A stretch of 64,000 nucleotides of DNA from Mallotus nudiflorus (lineage: Eukaryota; Streptophyta; Magnoliopsida; Malpighiales; Euphorbiaceae), in NCBI GenBank assembly GCA_947683625.1, contig CANTUR010000428.1, forward strand, positions 124,001 through 188,000, in the 5' to 3' direction. Positions 10,498 through 21,122 of the stretch are shown here, one piece after another. How positions within the stretch are numbered: the stretch's first letter is position 1; every line of letters starts with the position of its first letter. The notes under the pieces were generated by a model that was not told the origin of the DNA, did no database searches, and worked only from the letters and a program-made list of their open reading frames with translations. A program made the translations under genes and the position numbers.

Positions 10498-12637
10498 TGT
10501 AAGTACCCCATTTTAGGAGATGAAAGCCTTTACGATAAAAATTTAGTCGAAAATTGACCTCTAGTGTTAAGTTTTGCGATTTCAAGGACTAAATTGCAAT
10601 ATTTTTTTGGATTTAATTACAAATATTAAATTTGCAGGGGCATATTTGAAAATGTGCATAATGACGATCAGCATTACACAATGCCAATCGACATTCTATA
10701 ATGCTGAGGCACTAAAATTTTAAAAAAAAAATTATTTTCTCAATTTTTTAAAATTATGATTGGTCCAAATTTAATTTATTTTTAATAAATTAACTAATTT
10801 TGGTATTTATTTGTCCAGTACATGTCTCTTATGTGTATAATTTTTTAAAATTAAAATTCTTATCTTATTTATTTTTTAGAGGGAGGATCAAAGCTGTCTC
10901 TCTTGTGATCACATCTCTCCTGTGATCATGTAAGTGGTTACCTACAGTTAGGAATGGGATATAAAAAGAAAAGGTTGGTAGAAAAGAAAAAAGAGGAGGG
11001 AGAGAGGATTGCGTAAAGAGAAAAAAAAAAAGAGAAAAACCCTAATGTCTACTGCATAAAAAAGTTGATTGAAAAAAAAAAACACACACAAAAAAACCTT
11101 TTCAAAGAAAAAAAAAGTTCTTTTCAAAGTCCAGAAATCAAGAAAACACATGGTCAATTTTCTCTAGGTGATGAAATCCAATTCTAAGAGGCATTCAAAC
11201 AATATCTACATAGCATCACTGTTCTACTCCTTTCTTCTTTATTAATTCTTTATTTTGTATTATTTTATTATTTGTATTTTATTATTTAAGTTTTTTTGTT
11301 TAATTTTCATCATTTTATTTTCTTTATTCATTAATTCTAATCTTATTTTCTTTTGTTGATTCTTTGTGTTTCATGTTTCTGGTGATGAATACATTATTGA
11401 ACTAAGGAAACCCATGAATGAAAGCTAAAAGTCAAAGATCCCGATTTAATTTTTATCTTGCTCTATTTAGTTTATCTTTTTTTAGGTTTTGAATTTGTTT
11501 AATTTATTTTCCCAAAAGGTTGTAATTTTAATTTTATTTTCTTTATTACTTTTGGTAAATCTTGTAATAGCTCCAATAGTGAAAATAATGAAAAGTCTAA
11601 CTTTCTTTTGTTCTTAAAAAATTAATTAGTAAATTAAGTTCAATTTGGTAAAACCTAATTAAAATCAATGGAGGAAGTAGATTAATTTAGGTTGCATGTT
11701 AATTAAAAATATATTTTTTAGAAGAAATAATTTAATTGTATGTTTGATCTTTTTTATTTGATTGTTTTGATTTTTTTTATGTTTTTGGGCTTGTTTGTTG
11801 ATTTTTGTGTATTTTGGGCCCCAAGCCCACGTTTAGGCTCTAACCCATTTAAGAAATAGGCTTTTAATTGATTTTTTTAGATTTAATTTTAAAATCAATT
11901 TAGGCCCATTTAGGTTAATTTAGACTTAGACCCATTTTTTATCTAGAATTAAAACATGTAGAATTAAGCCCATTAATTTAAATAATTCATAATTTGTAAA
12001 TTTAGGCCCACTTTTAGAATTAAAATAAATAAACTTAGGTTCACTTAATTAAAATTAAATAAGAATTAAGCCCACTACTTAATTCCTTTCTTTAAAAATT
12101 TATAGACCATAGGTCCATTTCTTTAGTTAAATTAAAATGAATAGAATTAGTCCTATTTATTAACATGTAGGATCACCTTTTAGTCTATTTCACTTGTAAA
12201 TAAAAAATGTAGAATTAGCTAAACTTAAAAATAAAATTAATATCATTTAGACCTAACGACTATGAGCTTTGTATGTATTTTTTTCTTACAGTTTTATGAC
12301 TAATTTACTTTAGGGCTAGATGGATGTTTAATAAGGATTTAATAAAATTGTGTGTAAATAAAGAATAAGATAGTAATTTATAAAATAATTCTAAATGAAC
12401 ACAAGACTGAAAGAAGTTGGTATTCCATATCCAGAATCTCCTAATTGTGGTGCTAGCTTTCTTTTAGAGAATTGAGTACCACAAAAATGATTTGTCCTAG
12501 TTATTATCCTAGTTGGCGACTCCTCATCTCCACATCATATCTTCGTGACAATGGTTAGTATGTTCTCTGGAGCCTTGAGCTCAAACAGTGTCGCGGTTGC
12601 TAAAATCTTGGACGTGCACTAAACTCTGCCATCTACA
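10498..12637 (+). repeat. 5' LTR of element A (2140 bp)
   Basis: Begins TGTAAGTACCCCATTTTAGG and ends GCCATCTACA, so it has the TG...CA form. It carries a short quasi-palindromic array at 10668-10720 (ATCAGCATTACACAATGCCA and variants), a GGGCCCCAAGCCCA block at 11816-11829, many 'ggcccattta' words between 11.8 and 12.2 kb, and a conserved 3' end with GGCGACTCCTCATCTCCA (12513-12530). The same family supplies copies B (23533), C (30141), D (59997) and E (ending 46480). Confidence 0.85.
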
Positions 12638-12656
12638 GTGGTGACTCCACTAGGGA
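12638..12656 (+). promoter_or_regulatory. Probable primer-binding site of element A
   Basis: GTGGTGACTCCACTAGGGA follows the LTR end directly. A site starting TGG one base after the LTR is the expected place and form for a tRNA-primed minus-strand start. Similar 'tggygactcc.ctggggay' strings follow other plant Tat LTRs. I do not assign the tRNA. Confidence 0.5.
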
Positions 12657-13429
12657 TAAGAGATACTAATTCTACTTGTGTTCTTTAGAATTATTTTATT
12701 AATTATTATTTTATTCTTGCATTCATTCTGTATGTCCTATTAATCGATGGTGTTGGTTTATGATTCCATGATTCTACTAGCTTTATGGAGTTGTAAATTA
12801 GCTAACCATCACTCTTAGCCTTAACTTGGTTCAAAAGAGATTACTGGGCTTATCTGACCAAAGACTGTAACATAAGTCCTAAAGGGGGGTAATCTTCTCT
12901 TAAGTTTGCAAAGGATGCTGGGCCCCTCTAACCTAGGCCTATAACTCAAGTCTTAAAGGAGGGCATCTTGCCAAGGGAATCTTGACCTTTCACCGGACCT
13001 TAACCACATATAATGGCTTAGTAACTTCCCCTAGGATTACCCAAATTGCTTATGAATGTTGCCATGAGTTATTTATATCTATAAAGGCCTAAACCCATAC
13101 TTTAGAAGCCCATTTAGGTTAATAAAGATTGGGCTAATCTTTTGTTCCTAGAAGTACTATTTCTATGTTTTATTGCTTTGAGAGATTTAGCATGCACGTC
13201 AGTTCTTAATATCCCCTGTTAATATTAAGGCCAAGACCAAAAATCCTAGGAAAAAAGACTCACTATTGAACACAAGTGTGGGAGGAATAAGGTTGGAAGG
13301 ATGAATGTTGTATGCTTGATTGATACTTGATATTTGCTACTTGTTGCATAGCACATGCATCATGCATTCATGCATACATGCATTCATGCATACATGCATT
13401 TCACCCATCACACTAATACTTTGTTTTGT
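12657..13429 (+). other. Untranslated leader of element A
   Basis: Lies between the primer site and gag. No coding signal is seen. At 13357-13400 is a short tandem array of CATGCATTCATGCATACATG, which is self-complementary in its CATGCATG-like core. Confidence 0.55.
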
Positions 13430-15260
13430 AGCCATCATAGATTCATCTAGGTCTTCTCGTATTTGGAGATAAAAAGATGGTAGACTAAGAAGAACATATT
13501 TAAGTCCTAAAGCTATAGCAAAAGAGATCCTTCATAGACTAGAGAAGAGTCCTATTAATCCACTTTACTTAGAAGTTAAACCAACTCCAACTGAGCATAT
13601 AGAAATAAAACAACAACAAGGAGAGAACTTGAACTTAGAAGACATCAAGGGAGCTTTGATGGATGACATGAGGGCTATGATGCATGATGAATTGAGATAG
13701 GCTTTATCTGGATTAATACAACTTGCTGCTACTGTCATACCACCACCCATAATTGATCAACCACCTACTGCTACAGCTATCCCACTTGCTGTAGATGCTC
13801 CACTTACTACCAATAATGATGGGGGGCAACTTGTTGCTAGAAACCCACCTACTGTTGATGTGAAGCTTAAGCATGTTGAGAACTGCATGATAGAAAAGAC
13901 AAAGAGAGAATCACTTAAATTGGTACAAGACCACAAGTCCAAGCAGAAGCAAGCACTAACCCAGAAGATGTCCAAGATGGAAGAGTTTATTACAGGACAA
14001 GGCATAGGATATTCATTTGACTTTGATGATATGCTACTAACGGAGGGTAATAAGCTATCTGAGAAGTTCAAAATGTCTCAGCTGCAGAAGTTTGATGAAA
14101 CTAGAGATCCTAGGATTCATCTCAGTCAATACACAATAATTATGAGCACTACTAAGGCTCCATTAGCAGTGATCACTAGGTTATTTATATTTTCTTTAGA
14201 GGGAATGGTTGTAAACTGGTATCATGGGTTGGAAAAGTTTATTAGGATTGACTAGAAAGAATTGTGTATTACTTATTTGAAATAGTATGATTATATCACT
14301 AGATTGGAAGTGTCCATCAGGGATTTGGAACTGACTAAGCAAAAATTAAATAAATCCTTTTCTGATTTCTTGACCAGATGTATGAACAAACCAGGGTTAA
14401 TGAAGAACAAATTGGCTGAGAAGGATCAGTTTAGGATGATAGTCTGAAATGTGTCACCCAAGCTTGTTAAAAGGCTACAAATGATGAATCCTAAAACATT
14501 TATGGACCTTTATGATAATGGTTTGTAAGCTGAGGAGATTGAAAGTGAGAAAAAGAGGATTACTAAAAGCACCAGAGCAAGGAACAACCAAATTGGGGGC
14601 ACATAGCAAGGAAGCACTAGCCGGATTATGGAAGTTCATGTTGTTCAACAACTAAGGAGATTCTCCAATTTTAACCAACCTTTTTCAAAAGTCCTAAAGT
14701 GCCTAATGCAAAAGGGTTTACTTCAACCTTTACCACATCCAAACCCACTAAACCCAAACGTCCCAAGCTATAACCCAAATAAGCACTGTAAATTCCATCA
14801 AAAGCTTCAACACTCCATAGATAATTGGATCTGCCTCAAACATAAAATCTAAAACCTTATAAACTCTGAGAAGATCATAGACCTCGAAAAGCACTGGAAA
14901 TAATCCTTTCCCAAACTACCAAAATATACCACCCCCATATACCATAATGAACAACTAAGGAGAGGAAGAAGTGCTAAGCTCCTTTAAGGACCTAGACCTT
15001 AAAACCAATGGGAAATCTCCTAATGCCCCCAAATATATGGAAAGATTAAAAGACTTATTGGGTCAACCTTCTAGCAAGCTTGACTATAAGGTGTTTTATT
15101 CCAAACCACCTTCTTTTGACATACCCTTCGAGTCAATTGTGCCTACAGGATGGGGTAATGAGTTTGATGATAAGAAACTGCCAGCCAAGAAAGAAATATG
15201 CACAATTAAGGTACCAAAGGATGAAATCATAAAGACAGTTGGTAGGAAGATGCAAGAATA
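13430..15260 (+). pseudogene. gag: gag of element A (Tat/Ogre type)
   Basis: The gag polyprotein of gypsy elements forms the virus-like particle. Seen in order: an N-terminal Gln/Glu-rich and Pro-rich part (13560-13860), a charged helix (13900-13990, KMSKMEEFITGQGIG), then the core SQLQKFDETRDPRIHLSQYT (14073-14132) with EGMVVNWYHGLE soon after. This is the 'P.FD..GDP..HL..Y' and 'W' pattern of Retrotrans_gag. Next come a weak C-terminal core (LNKSFSDFLTRCMN, 14345) and CKFHQKLQHSIDNWICLKHK (14787-14846), equivalent to the degenerate zinc knuckle of Tat gag, with the last Cys-type positions changed (NW for NC). Stops at 13698, 14253, 14282, 14446 and elsewhere, plus frame changes, make it a pseudogene. 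The stretch 14971-15260 continues as a linker of unknown role. Confidence 0.75.
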
Positions 15261-15999
15261 GTTGTTATGTCAGCCACCTGAAGGACAACCACCTTGAGAC
15301 TTAGCATCCCTAGCATTTAGAATAGGAAATAAATTTTATTATTGCCTTTTTTGAATGAAATTTTAGTTTCTTTATAACTTGTTTTATTTTAGTGATTGAT
15401 GATATGAATTCTGACCATGCTTACTTATGTAATGTACATCCTAACGGTATTGTGCATTATGATATTGATCATATCTGCATGTTTGACATAAATTCAATTC
15501 AATTAGATTCATCCAGTGTGGGCACAAATGCAAATTCAATGAACATACATATATTACATAATGTAACTTCTAAAGATAGGAAATTTGAGGGAAAAAATAA
15601 AAAGAACAAAAAAAAGAGAAAAAACAAGGAGAGAAAAAAAGAAAAAAGAACGATAAGGTAAAAATTAGAGAGAAAAAATTCAGGACTGGCTGATAACAAG
15701 AGTTGTATCATGTGATGTAATAAATGTTCTCATTTTCGCCTTAATGAATTATTAAAATTGAATTTGAAATTTTTGTTCAAATATCGCATATTCATCTTTC
15801 TCATACTGCATAAGTATCTGAATGAAAAGACAATACATAATAAAAGCTAAAATCAGAGTTATGAGATCATTGTTTTATCTTTTTACCACCCCTTTATGAT
15901 TTTATTTGTAAGTTTATTATCCTCTTGTACATAAACAATTCAGGTGGCTCAGATAACTTGCGGCATAACCCATACCTCGTAACTATCATCAATCATTGC
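15261..15999. other. Junction where pol should be; no domain
   Basis: A short open frame (15392-15661) starts IDDMNSDHAYLCNVHPNG and runs into a Lys/Asn-rich low-complexity tail. It may be a remnant of the gag-pol linker but matches nothing I recognise. The rest is AT-rich. The absence of any protease, RT or integrase motif is the main observation here. Confidence 0.4.
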
Positions 16000-17300
16000 A
16001 TCAACATCAAGCCTCATATTCTGCTCTATAGTCCTTCCAAGTGCAAGTCCAGTTGATTTAATCATCAAGAACTCGCTTCAATCAGTTCACCCACTCCTCT
16101 ACATCTTTAATGCATGATACTACAACTAACAAGGTTTGTAAGTTAAAGGATACAGTAGTGAATGAACTGGGTCTTTTGCACATGAAAATAAAAAAAGACT
16201 ACTAGAATAGCATGAATGAATCCAGAATGAAACTGAGGGAAAAATGTAGCTCTAGGCGCAAATTGCAGAATAATAAGTCTGCATTCAAAGAGCGAAGATG
16301 GAATGCTGAAGTATAAGAGCTAGTACCTCAATTATCATATAGCAAAAGTAGTAACAAAAAGAAAAGATCAACAATGCATTAGTCAAACACAAACTCTAGT
16401 ATAAAGCCATGGACCCCACTTGCTAGCATGGTCATCTATTTGACAAACTGTATCAAAGGCTCTGACATCAGAAGTACCAACAGCAAGGCATTCAATGCTT
16501 AAACCTATAGGCTATTGACGAGGCACCTCATTCCTATACTCCAAGATTAGCAACATAGATCTGTTCTAAATAGAAGACCTATTAGGATCATGCATGTCAT
16601 CCATAAAATGCATACACTTGCATACATTTGTTATACTTGCTTTCAATAATAAAGTCCTTAAGCTCAGACAAGATTGTAAAAATACTTTCCTATTAACATT
16701 CAAAACTAGTGTTGTAAAAGACCATAAAGGTAGTTAAAATTTTCATATCTAAAGAAAAAAGGTAACACTATCGAGGTGAACCTGATAATCAATGGAACTT
16801 TAGACCATAAGAGCCCAATAAATCATGAGCCCATCTAGTAAGGGAATATCACTGATAGTGACACTTGTAAAAGCATCATCCTAGTAACCTTAAGAGGCTG
16901 GATAGAATGCTTAAGCTCCTCATCTTCAATATCCATCTCCATAGTCTCATCTAGAGCATCATCTAGAATATCTCTCAAAAATAGTTAAACTAGCGTAGGG
17001 TATGGAATATGGTGACAAAAAGGTCCAACATGTCAGTAATACATTTGTTAGCCCTTTAAAAGGAAGAATGCACTCAAAACTTAAAATGAATGCACCCTGA
17101 AAAATTATTTGATCATGAAATAAGATCTCTAACTCCTTAACCTTTTTTGTAGAAGATATCAAGAAAACGAATGAAGCCCTCTACCATATCATTGATGGAA
17201 TGGTAGAAATACAAATGTAGCCTAAATCCACAACTTCAATGGTGGAGTATAATGACCTTTGTGATCAAAGACATCATCACCATAATAAAAAAGGAAAAAT
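16000..17300 (-). pseudogene. Antisense PMD-like frame of element A
   Basis: The stretch 16440-16600 (CTGTATCAAAGGCTCTGACATC, then TATTGACGAGGCACCTCATT) matches 46484-46570 base for base over most positions. In that second copy the minus-strand translation carries clear PMD blocks (see 46481-48470). Here the minus strand gives broken pieces such as GCIHFKF and LLDLFVTIFHTLR in the corresponding order. Position between gag and the 3' LTR, and antisense orientation, fit the extra antisense ORF described in Tat-lineage elements. The 67-codon open stretch at 16959-17162 is only a surviving part. Function unknown. Confidence 0.45.
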
Positions 17301-17939
17301 GCAAAAGAGTAATACTACATTTTTCAAAATTTATTCACATGTAAATAGACCATACTAACTTATGGTATTTTATGCAAGGAAAAATAAAAGAGAATAAAGA
17401 AGGGGAAAGAAACTAGTGCATCAATAAGAATAGGAAAGGTTGCAAATGTAATTATTCATTAGAGTATCATCTTCAACAGCAAACACTCATCAAGATAATA
17501 AAGGGAAGTAACATAACTTTATTTCCTTAGATTCTATAATAAAGTGTAATCTCAATAATGAAATTCATAAATTGAAAGTAAATTCATCTACTTCATGAGA
17601 TCATGTGTGAAAAGCCTATCTCATGACCTTTGGTCATAATGACTCTTTTTTAGCCTCACAGAATTTATAGGAGCAGTTAATAGTTTTGTGTTGAGAACTT
17701 ATAAAGTCTAATTAATATAATGCTTGCTTTGCACCCAAATAAGGGTAAGAATGTGCAAAAAAAAATCTATGGACATGAAGCATAAATTGTTTGAATTTTA
17801 AAGTATCATTTCAGTTTTTCGAATGATAAATGTGCATATAATCTACTCCAATGCTTCAAATGAGTACGAGTATAAATCCCTTGACAATATCCATGCTGAG
17901 TAATATAAGAAAGGCAATTTAATTGTAAAGGATTTGTAT
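17301..17939. other. Non-coding between antisense frame and 3' LTR
   Basis: AT-rich, with no domain or repeat identified. It replaces the first ~1.2 kb that a full 3' LTR of this family would have, so a deletion or replacement breakpoint lies at about 17940. Confidence 0.45.
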
Positions 17940-18843
17940 AAATCAATTAAATTACATGTTTGATCTTTTTTGTTTGATTTTTTTTGTGTTTTTGGGCATG
18001 TTTGTTGATTTTTGTGTATTTTGGGCCCCAAGCCCACATTTAGGCTCTAACCCATTTAAGAAATAGGCTTTTAATTGACTTTTTTAAGTTTAATTTTAAA
18101 ATCAATTTAGGCCCTTCAGGTTAATTTAGACTTAAACCCATTTTTTATCTATAATTAAAACATGTAGAATTAAGCCCACTAATTTAAATACTTCATAATT
18201 TGTAAATTTAGGCCCACTTTTAGAATTAAAATAAATAAACTTAGGTTCATTTAATTAAAATTAAATACGAATTAGGCCCACTACTTAATTCCTTTCTTTA
18301 AAAATTTATAGACCATAGACCCATTTCTTTAGTTAAATTAAAATGAATAGAATTAGGCTCATTTATTAACATGTAGCATCACCTTTCAGTCCATTTCACT
18401 TGTAAATAAAAAATGTAGAATTAGTTAAGCTTTAAAATAAAATTAACATAGTTTAAACCTAGGGACAATGTGCTTTGTATGTATTTTTTACATGCCGTTT
18501 TATGACTAGTTTGCTTTAAGGCTAGATGGATGTTTAATTAGGGTTTAATAAAATTATGTGTAAATAGAGAATAAGATAGTAATTTATAAAATAATTCTAA
18601 ATGAACACAAGACTAATAGAAGTTAGTATTCCGTATCTAGAATCTCCTGGTTGTGGTGCTAGCTTTCTTTTAGAAAATCGAGAACCATTAAAATAATTTA
18701 TCCCAGTTATTACCCTGGGTGGCGACTCCTCATCTCCATGCAATGTCTTTGTGACAATGGTTAGTGTGTTTTATGAAGCCTAGAGCTCAAATAATGTCGT
18801 GGTTGCTAAAAGCTTGGACGTATGCTAAACCCTGTCATCTACA
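17940..18843 (+). repeat. Truncated 3' LTR of element A (904 bp)
   Basis: Aligns by eye with 11730-12637 of the 5' LTR with scattered substitutions: TTTTGGGCCCCAAGCCCA (18019-18036), the ggccca words, GGCGACTCCTCATCTCCA (18721-18738) and the end CATCTACA at 18843. The first ~1230 bp of the LTR are missing, including the palindromic array. Confidence 0.8.
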
Positions 18844-19084
18844 GGCATCTCAAACTCATAAATATAGTAATAAATTTCAAATATAATTATATTCAATTCA
18901 ATAAATTTGAATCCAAGCGCCCATATTTTTTCAAATGCATGTAACTTGAAATATTTTTTATTTATTTCTACTTTATTATTTGTATATTTTAGTTTGTTTT
19001 CCATGTATAAAATGAATAAAATAATATCGACCTAATATATATATGTGTGTGTGTGTGCGTATGCACGTGCGCACGTTATATATA
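18844..19084. other. Host tandem-repeat flank, then (TG/TA) microsatellite
   Basis: GGCATCTCAAACTC resumes the AT-rich tandem repeat interrupted by element A. At 19035-19084 a mixed TA/TG/CG microsatellite (TATATATATGTGTGTGTGTG, then GCACGTGCGCACG, then TATATATA) marks the left edge of the viral insertion. Confidence 0.6.
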
Positions 19085-19089
19085 TAATG

Positions 19090-19663
19090 CACATCCTTCA
19101 AACATCTCAGATATTCCAAAAATTTTGGAATTACCCATGCTTGAGGTAACTACACATGATGCAGTTCACACTAAAATCACTATTGTACCTTCAGAAGACA
19201 TAAATGGATACATTGAACCTTGTTATACAATGTCTTTTATCCATACACATGGACATCCTCGATATATGAGATATCCCACTAAACATATTTATCCAGATCC
19301 ATCTTGGATTTTACCAAAAGACTTATGGGGAAAAGCATTAACTTATTGAAAGGGTCAAACAGCTGCATACAACTTCTTTTTTCAATAATGTTAATCTTGA
19401 CTCAGAACACTAACTTATGTGTCGGATCTCATTATGAAAAAGTATACATTACTAAAGGAATCTTGGAATCAGGTTCTATCAGCTTCTGCCTAAAAAGAAC
19501 GGTCGAATTCATGACACTTGAAAAAGTGTATGAATCTCTTTTCAAAAAGGAGCAAAAGCTAAAAGACAATACAAGAGACTCTACAGAAGAAGACAGTGAC
19601 AAGGCATCTTCATCCAACAGAAGACAAATGGTGGACCCCTCCATTATCTTAGACTGCAAATAA
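19090..19663 (+). pseudogene. End-of-genome viral frame, unassigned
   Basis: Two overlapping open stretches (19047-19349 and 19304-19663) represent one frame with a shift near 19345. Motifs visible are HTHGHPRYMRYPTKH, WILPKDLWGKALTYW and KEQKL followed by a Ser/Asp/Glu-rich tail, ending just before the promoter at 19797. In caulimovirids the C-terminal part of the RT/RNase H polyprotein or a transactivator-like ORF occupies this place. I cannot decide between them and see no RNase H motifs. The first ~13 residues of the left stretch come from the microsatellite and are not viral. Confidence 0.5.
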
Positions 19664-19699
19664 TTGATCAATCCATTATTAAAGAAAAGACTTTATAGT

Positions 19700-19860
19700 G
19701 GGTCATCCCACATGATATTATACTACTAATTTACTTTTCCTTAATTGCCCTTCCACTTAGGGGCATTGCTTGTAATCTTTTAAGACTCAGCTCTCCTATA
19801 TAAGAGAGTTCTTTTTCTTTTCATAGATAAGATCTTCCACCAGCCATTCTCACTAGGAGA
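19700..19860 (+). promoter_or_regulatory. Putative pregenomic-RNA promoter
   Basis: TATATAAG at 19797-19804 in the context CTCTCCTATATAAGAGAG, preceded by GC-richer sequence and followed by a pyrimidine-rich start region (TTCTTTTTCTTTTC). This is the usual form of caulimovirid pregenomic promoters. The start of transcription is expected near 19830. Whether it has any activity cannot be told. Confidence 0.55.
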
Positions 19861-20376
19861 AGGAAGAAAATCATAGAAAAATACACCTCTTGCCCTTTCG
19901 GGATCATGAGGAAAATCACTTTTTATGATCCTTGGGTTATATTTTTTAAATTAAGCTTGTAACAAGTAGCTATATATATGTACATCTCTTTAAGATTTAA
20001 CCTTATTGAGACAAGATAAATAAGAGGAAATTTTCTTCAATCCAGGTACTTTATCTTGAATTTTTACATGTATGACTCTATTTTTATATGATGATCTGTA
20101 TGAAAAATTCAAATCGTGAATAAACTCTATAATAATTCTTTAGGGCTATATGATTAATAAAGAAAGAAACTCATAAAAAGTCATGAGTATTAGCCAAAAG
20201 GTAGGAGGCCATGAAAAGTACCCAAGAGAAGGCTTATGAAAGGGTAGAAATTATAGGAATTTCACCAATTTAGTTCTTTGGCAAAACCAAAGCATTAATC
20301 ATATAGATTAAGGGTTATTATTTACGTTTGATTATTTTAATTTTTTATCTATCTAACTATATGTCTATTTAGGGTG
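19861..20376 (+). other. Viral leader (5' part)
   Basis: Non-coding, AT-rich, between the promoter and the first frame. The part from 20150 on is present again, inverted, at 27918 and downward. Confidence 0.5.
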
Positions 20377-20793
20377 ATGCATCTAGATAATTTATTATAA
20401 AATATCTGGATTGATAAAAGAGTTTCTCAATATTTATCTGAGTATCATGTGGTTAAACCTCTTTTTATAAATCTGCATAATCTTTATAGTATATATTTTA
20501 TGACAACTATTAAGAAAGTTCTTGAAAATTTTTGTTTATTATATCTCCAAAATTTAAATAGTTTAAAATAATTTAAAAATGAGACTCTTAGATACATAGA
20601 CATTAAAGACAATAATCATACTAAAAACCATGATGGAAATTATGACTATAATGAAGTAAAAAGAAGATAGTTTTTATTTCAATCATTAGTTGATTCTTTA
20701 GACGTTTTAATTAAACACTTTCCTAACATACCATATTTATAGTTTATAGACAATCCACCCACTCCATCCAGGTTTAGTTTCAAATCTTCATGA
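20377..20793 (+). pseudogene. Viral small frame 1
   Basis: 138 codons from ATG 20377 to a TGA at 20791-20793, broken by in-frame stops at 20398, 20569, 20668 and 20740. Recognisable as coding because the frame is kept between stops and because it ends in an ATGA overlap with the next frame, as the coupled ORFs of badnaviruses do. The inverted copy (27918-26919) shares the first stop but has Leu where 20668 is a stop, and carries stops of its own elsewhere. This points to separate decay after duplication. No family motif recognised. Confidence 0.5.
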
Positions 20794-21023
20794 GCATACA
20801 GGCTTTAGACAACATTAACTTGCAATTATTAAAAGAAAACTTTAGACTTCAAGAACTTGAACAAGAATATATGAGACTTATTACTAGAAGGAATACACTT
20901 TATTTTTATAGAATTAAAAACACAGGACTTAATCATAATGTAACAATTACTAAGTGGAAGATTGAAAAAACTAGACAATGTATAAAATATATAGAAGACT
21001 ATAGAATAATTCTCTCCTTATAA
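20790..21023 (+). CDS. Viral small frame 2 (77 aa), coiled-coil-like
   Basis: Open from ATG 20790 (inside ATGA, overlapping the stop of frame 1) to TAA 21021. The protein is helical and charged, with the stretch LQLLKENFRLQELEQEYMRL giving a short heptad pattern. Small coiled-coil proteins in this position are usual in badnaviruses (ORF1/ORF2 products, virion-associated). The frame is intact here, unlike its neighbours, but this may be chance because it is short. The inverted copy at 27288-27055 is interrupted. Confidence 0.5.
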   Translation: MSIQALDNINLQLLKENFRLQELEQEYMRLITRRNTLYFYRIKNTGLNHNVTITKWKIEKTRQCIKYIEDYRIILSL

Positions 21024-21122
21024 ATCACTATTTGTGACATTGTCAAAAATCCTTTAAGTATATTTTTGTATACTTTTAGGTAACCAAGGCATTGGCACTA
21101 GTATTTCTTTTAAAATAAAATT

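Larger units (their letters stand above)
10498..18843 (+). mobile_element. Element A: Tat-like gypsy retrotransposon lacking pol
   Basis: Complete outline, with a 5' LTR (10498-12637), leader, gag remains, an antisense PMD-like frame and a 3' LTR truncated at its 5' side (17940-18843). The flanking five bases are GGTAT (10493-10497) and GGCAT (18844-18848), a target duplication with one later substitution. No protease, reverse transcriptase, RNase H or integrase segment was found between gag (ending about 15.7 kb) and the PMD region (from about 16.0 kb). The element therefore either lost pol or moved as a non-autonomous form. Stops in gag and the truncated 3' LTR show it is dead. Confidence 0.75.

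Noticed and set aside
13757..14071. 104-codon minus-strand frame (Ser/Leu-rich)
   Set aside because: Shadow of the gag coding strand at 13430-14255.
15392..15661. Possible pol fragment of element A (89 codons)
   Set aside because: No protease, RT or integrase motif, and the second half is Lys/Asn low complexity. Kept only as a possible linker remnant.
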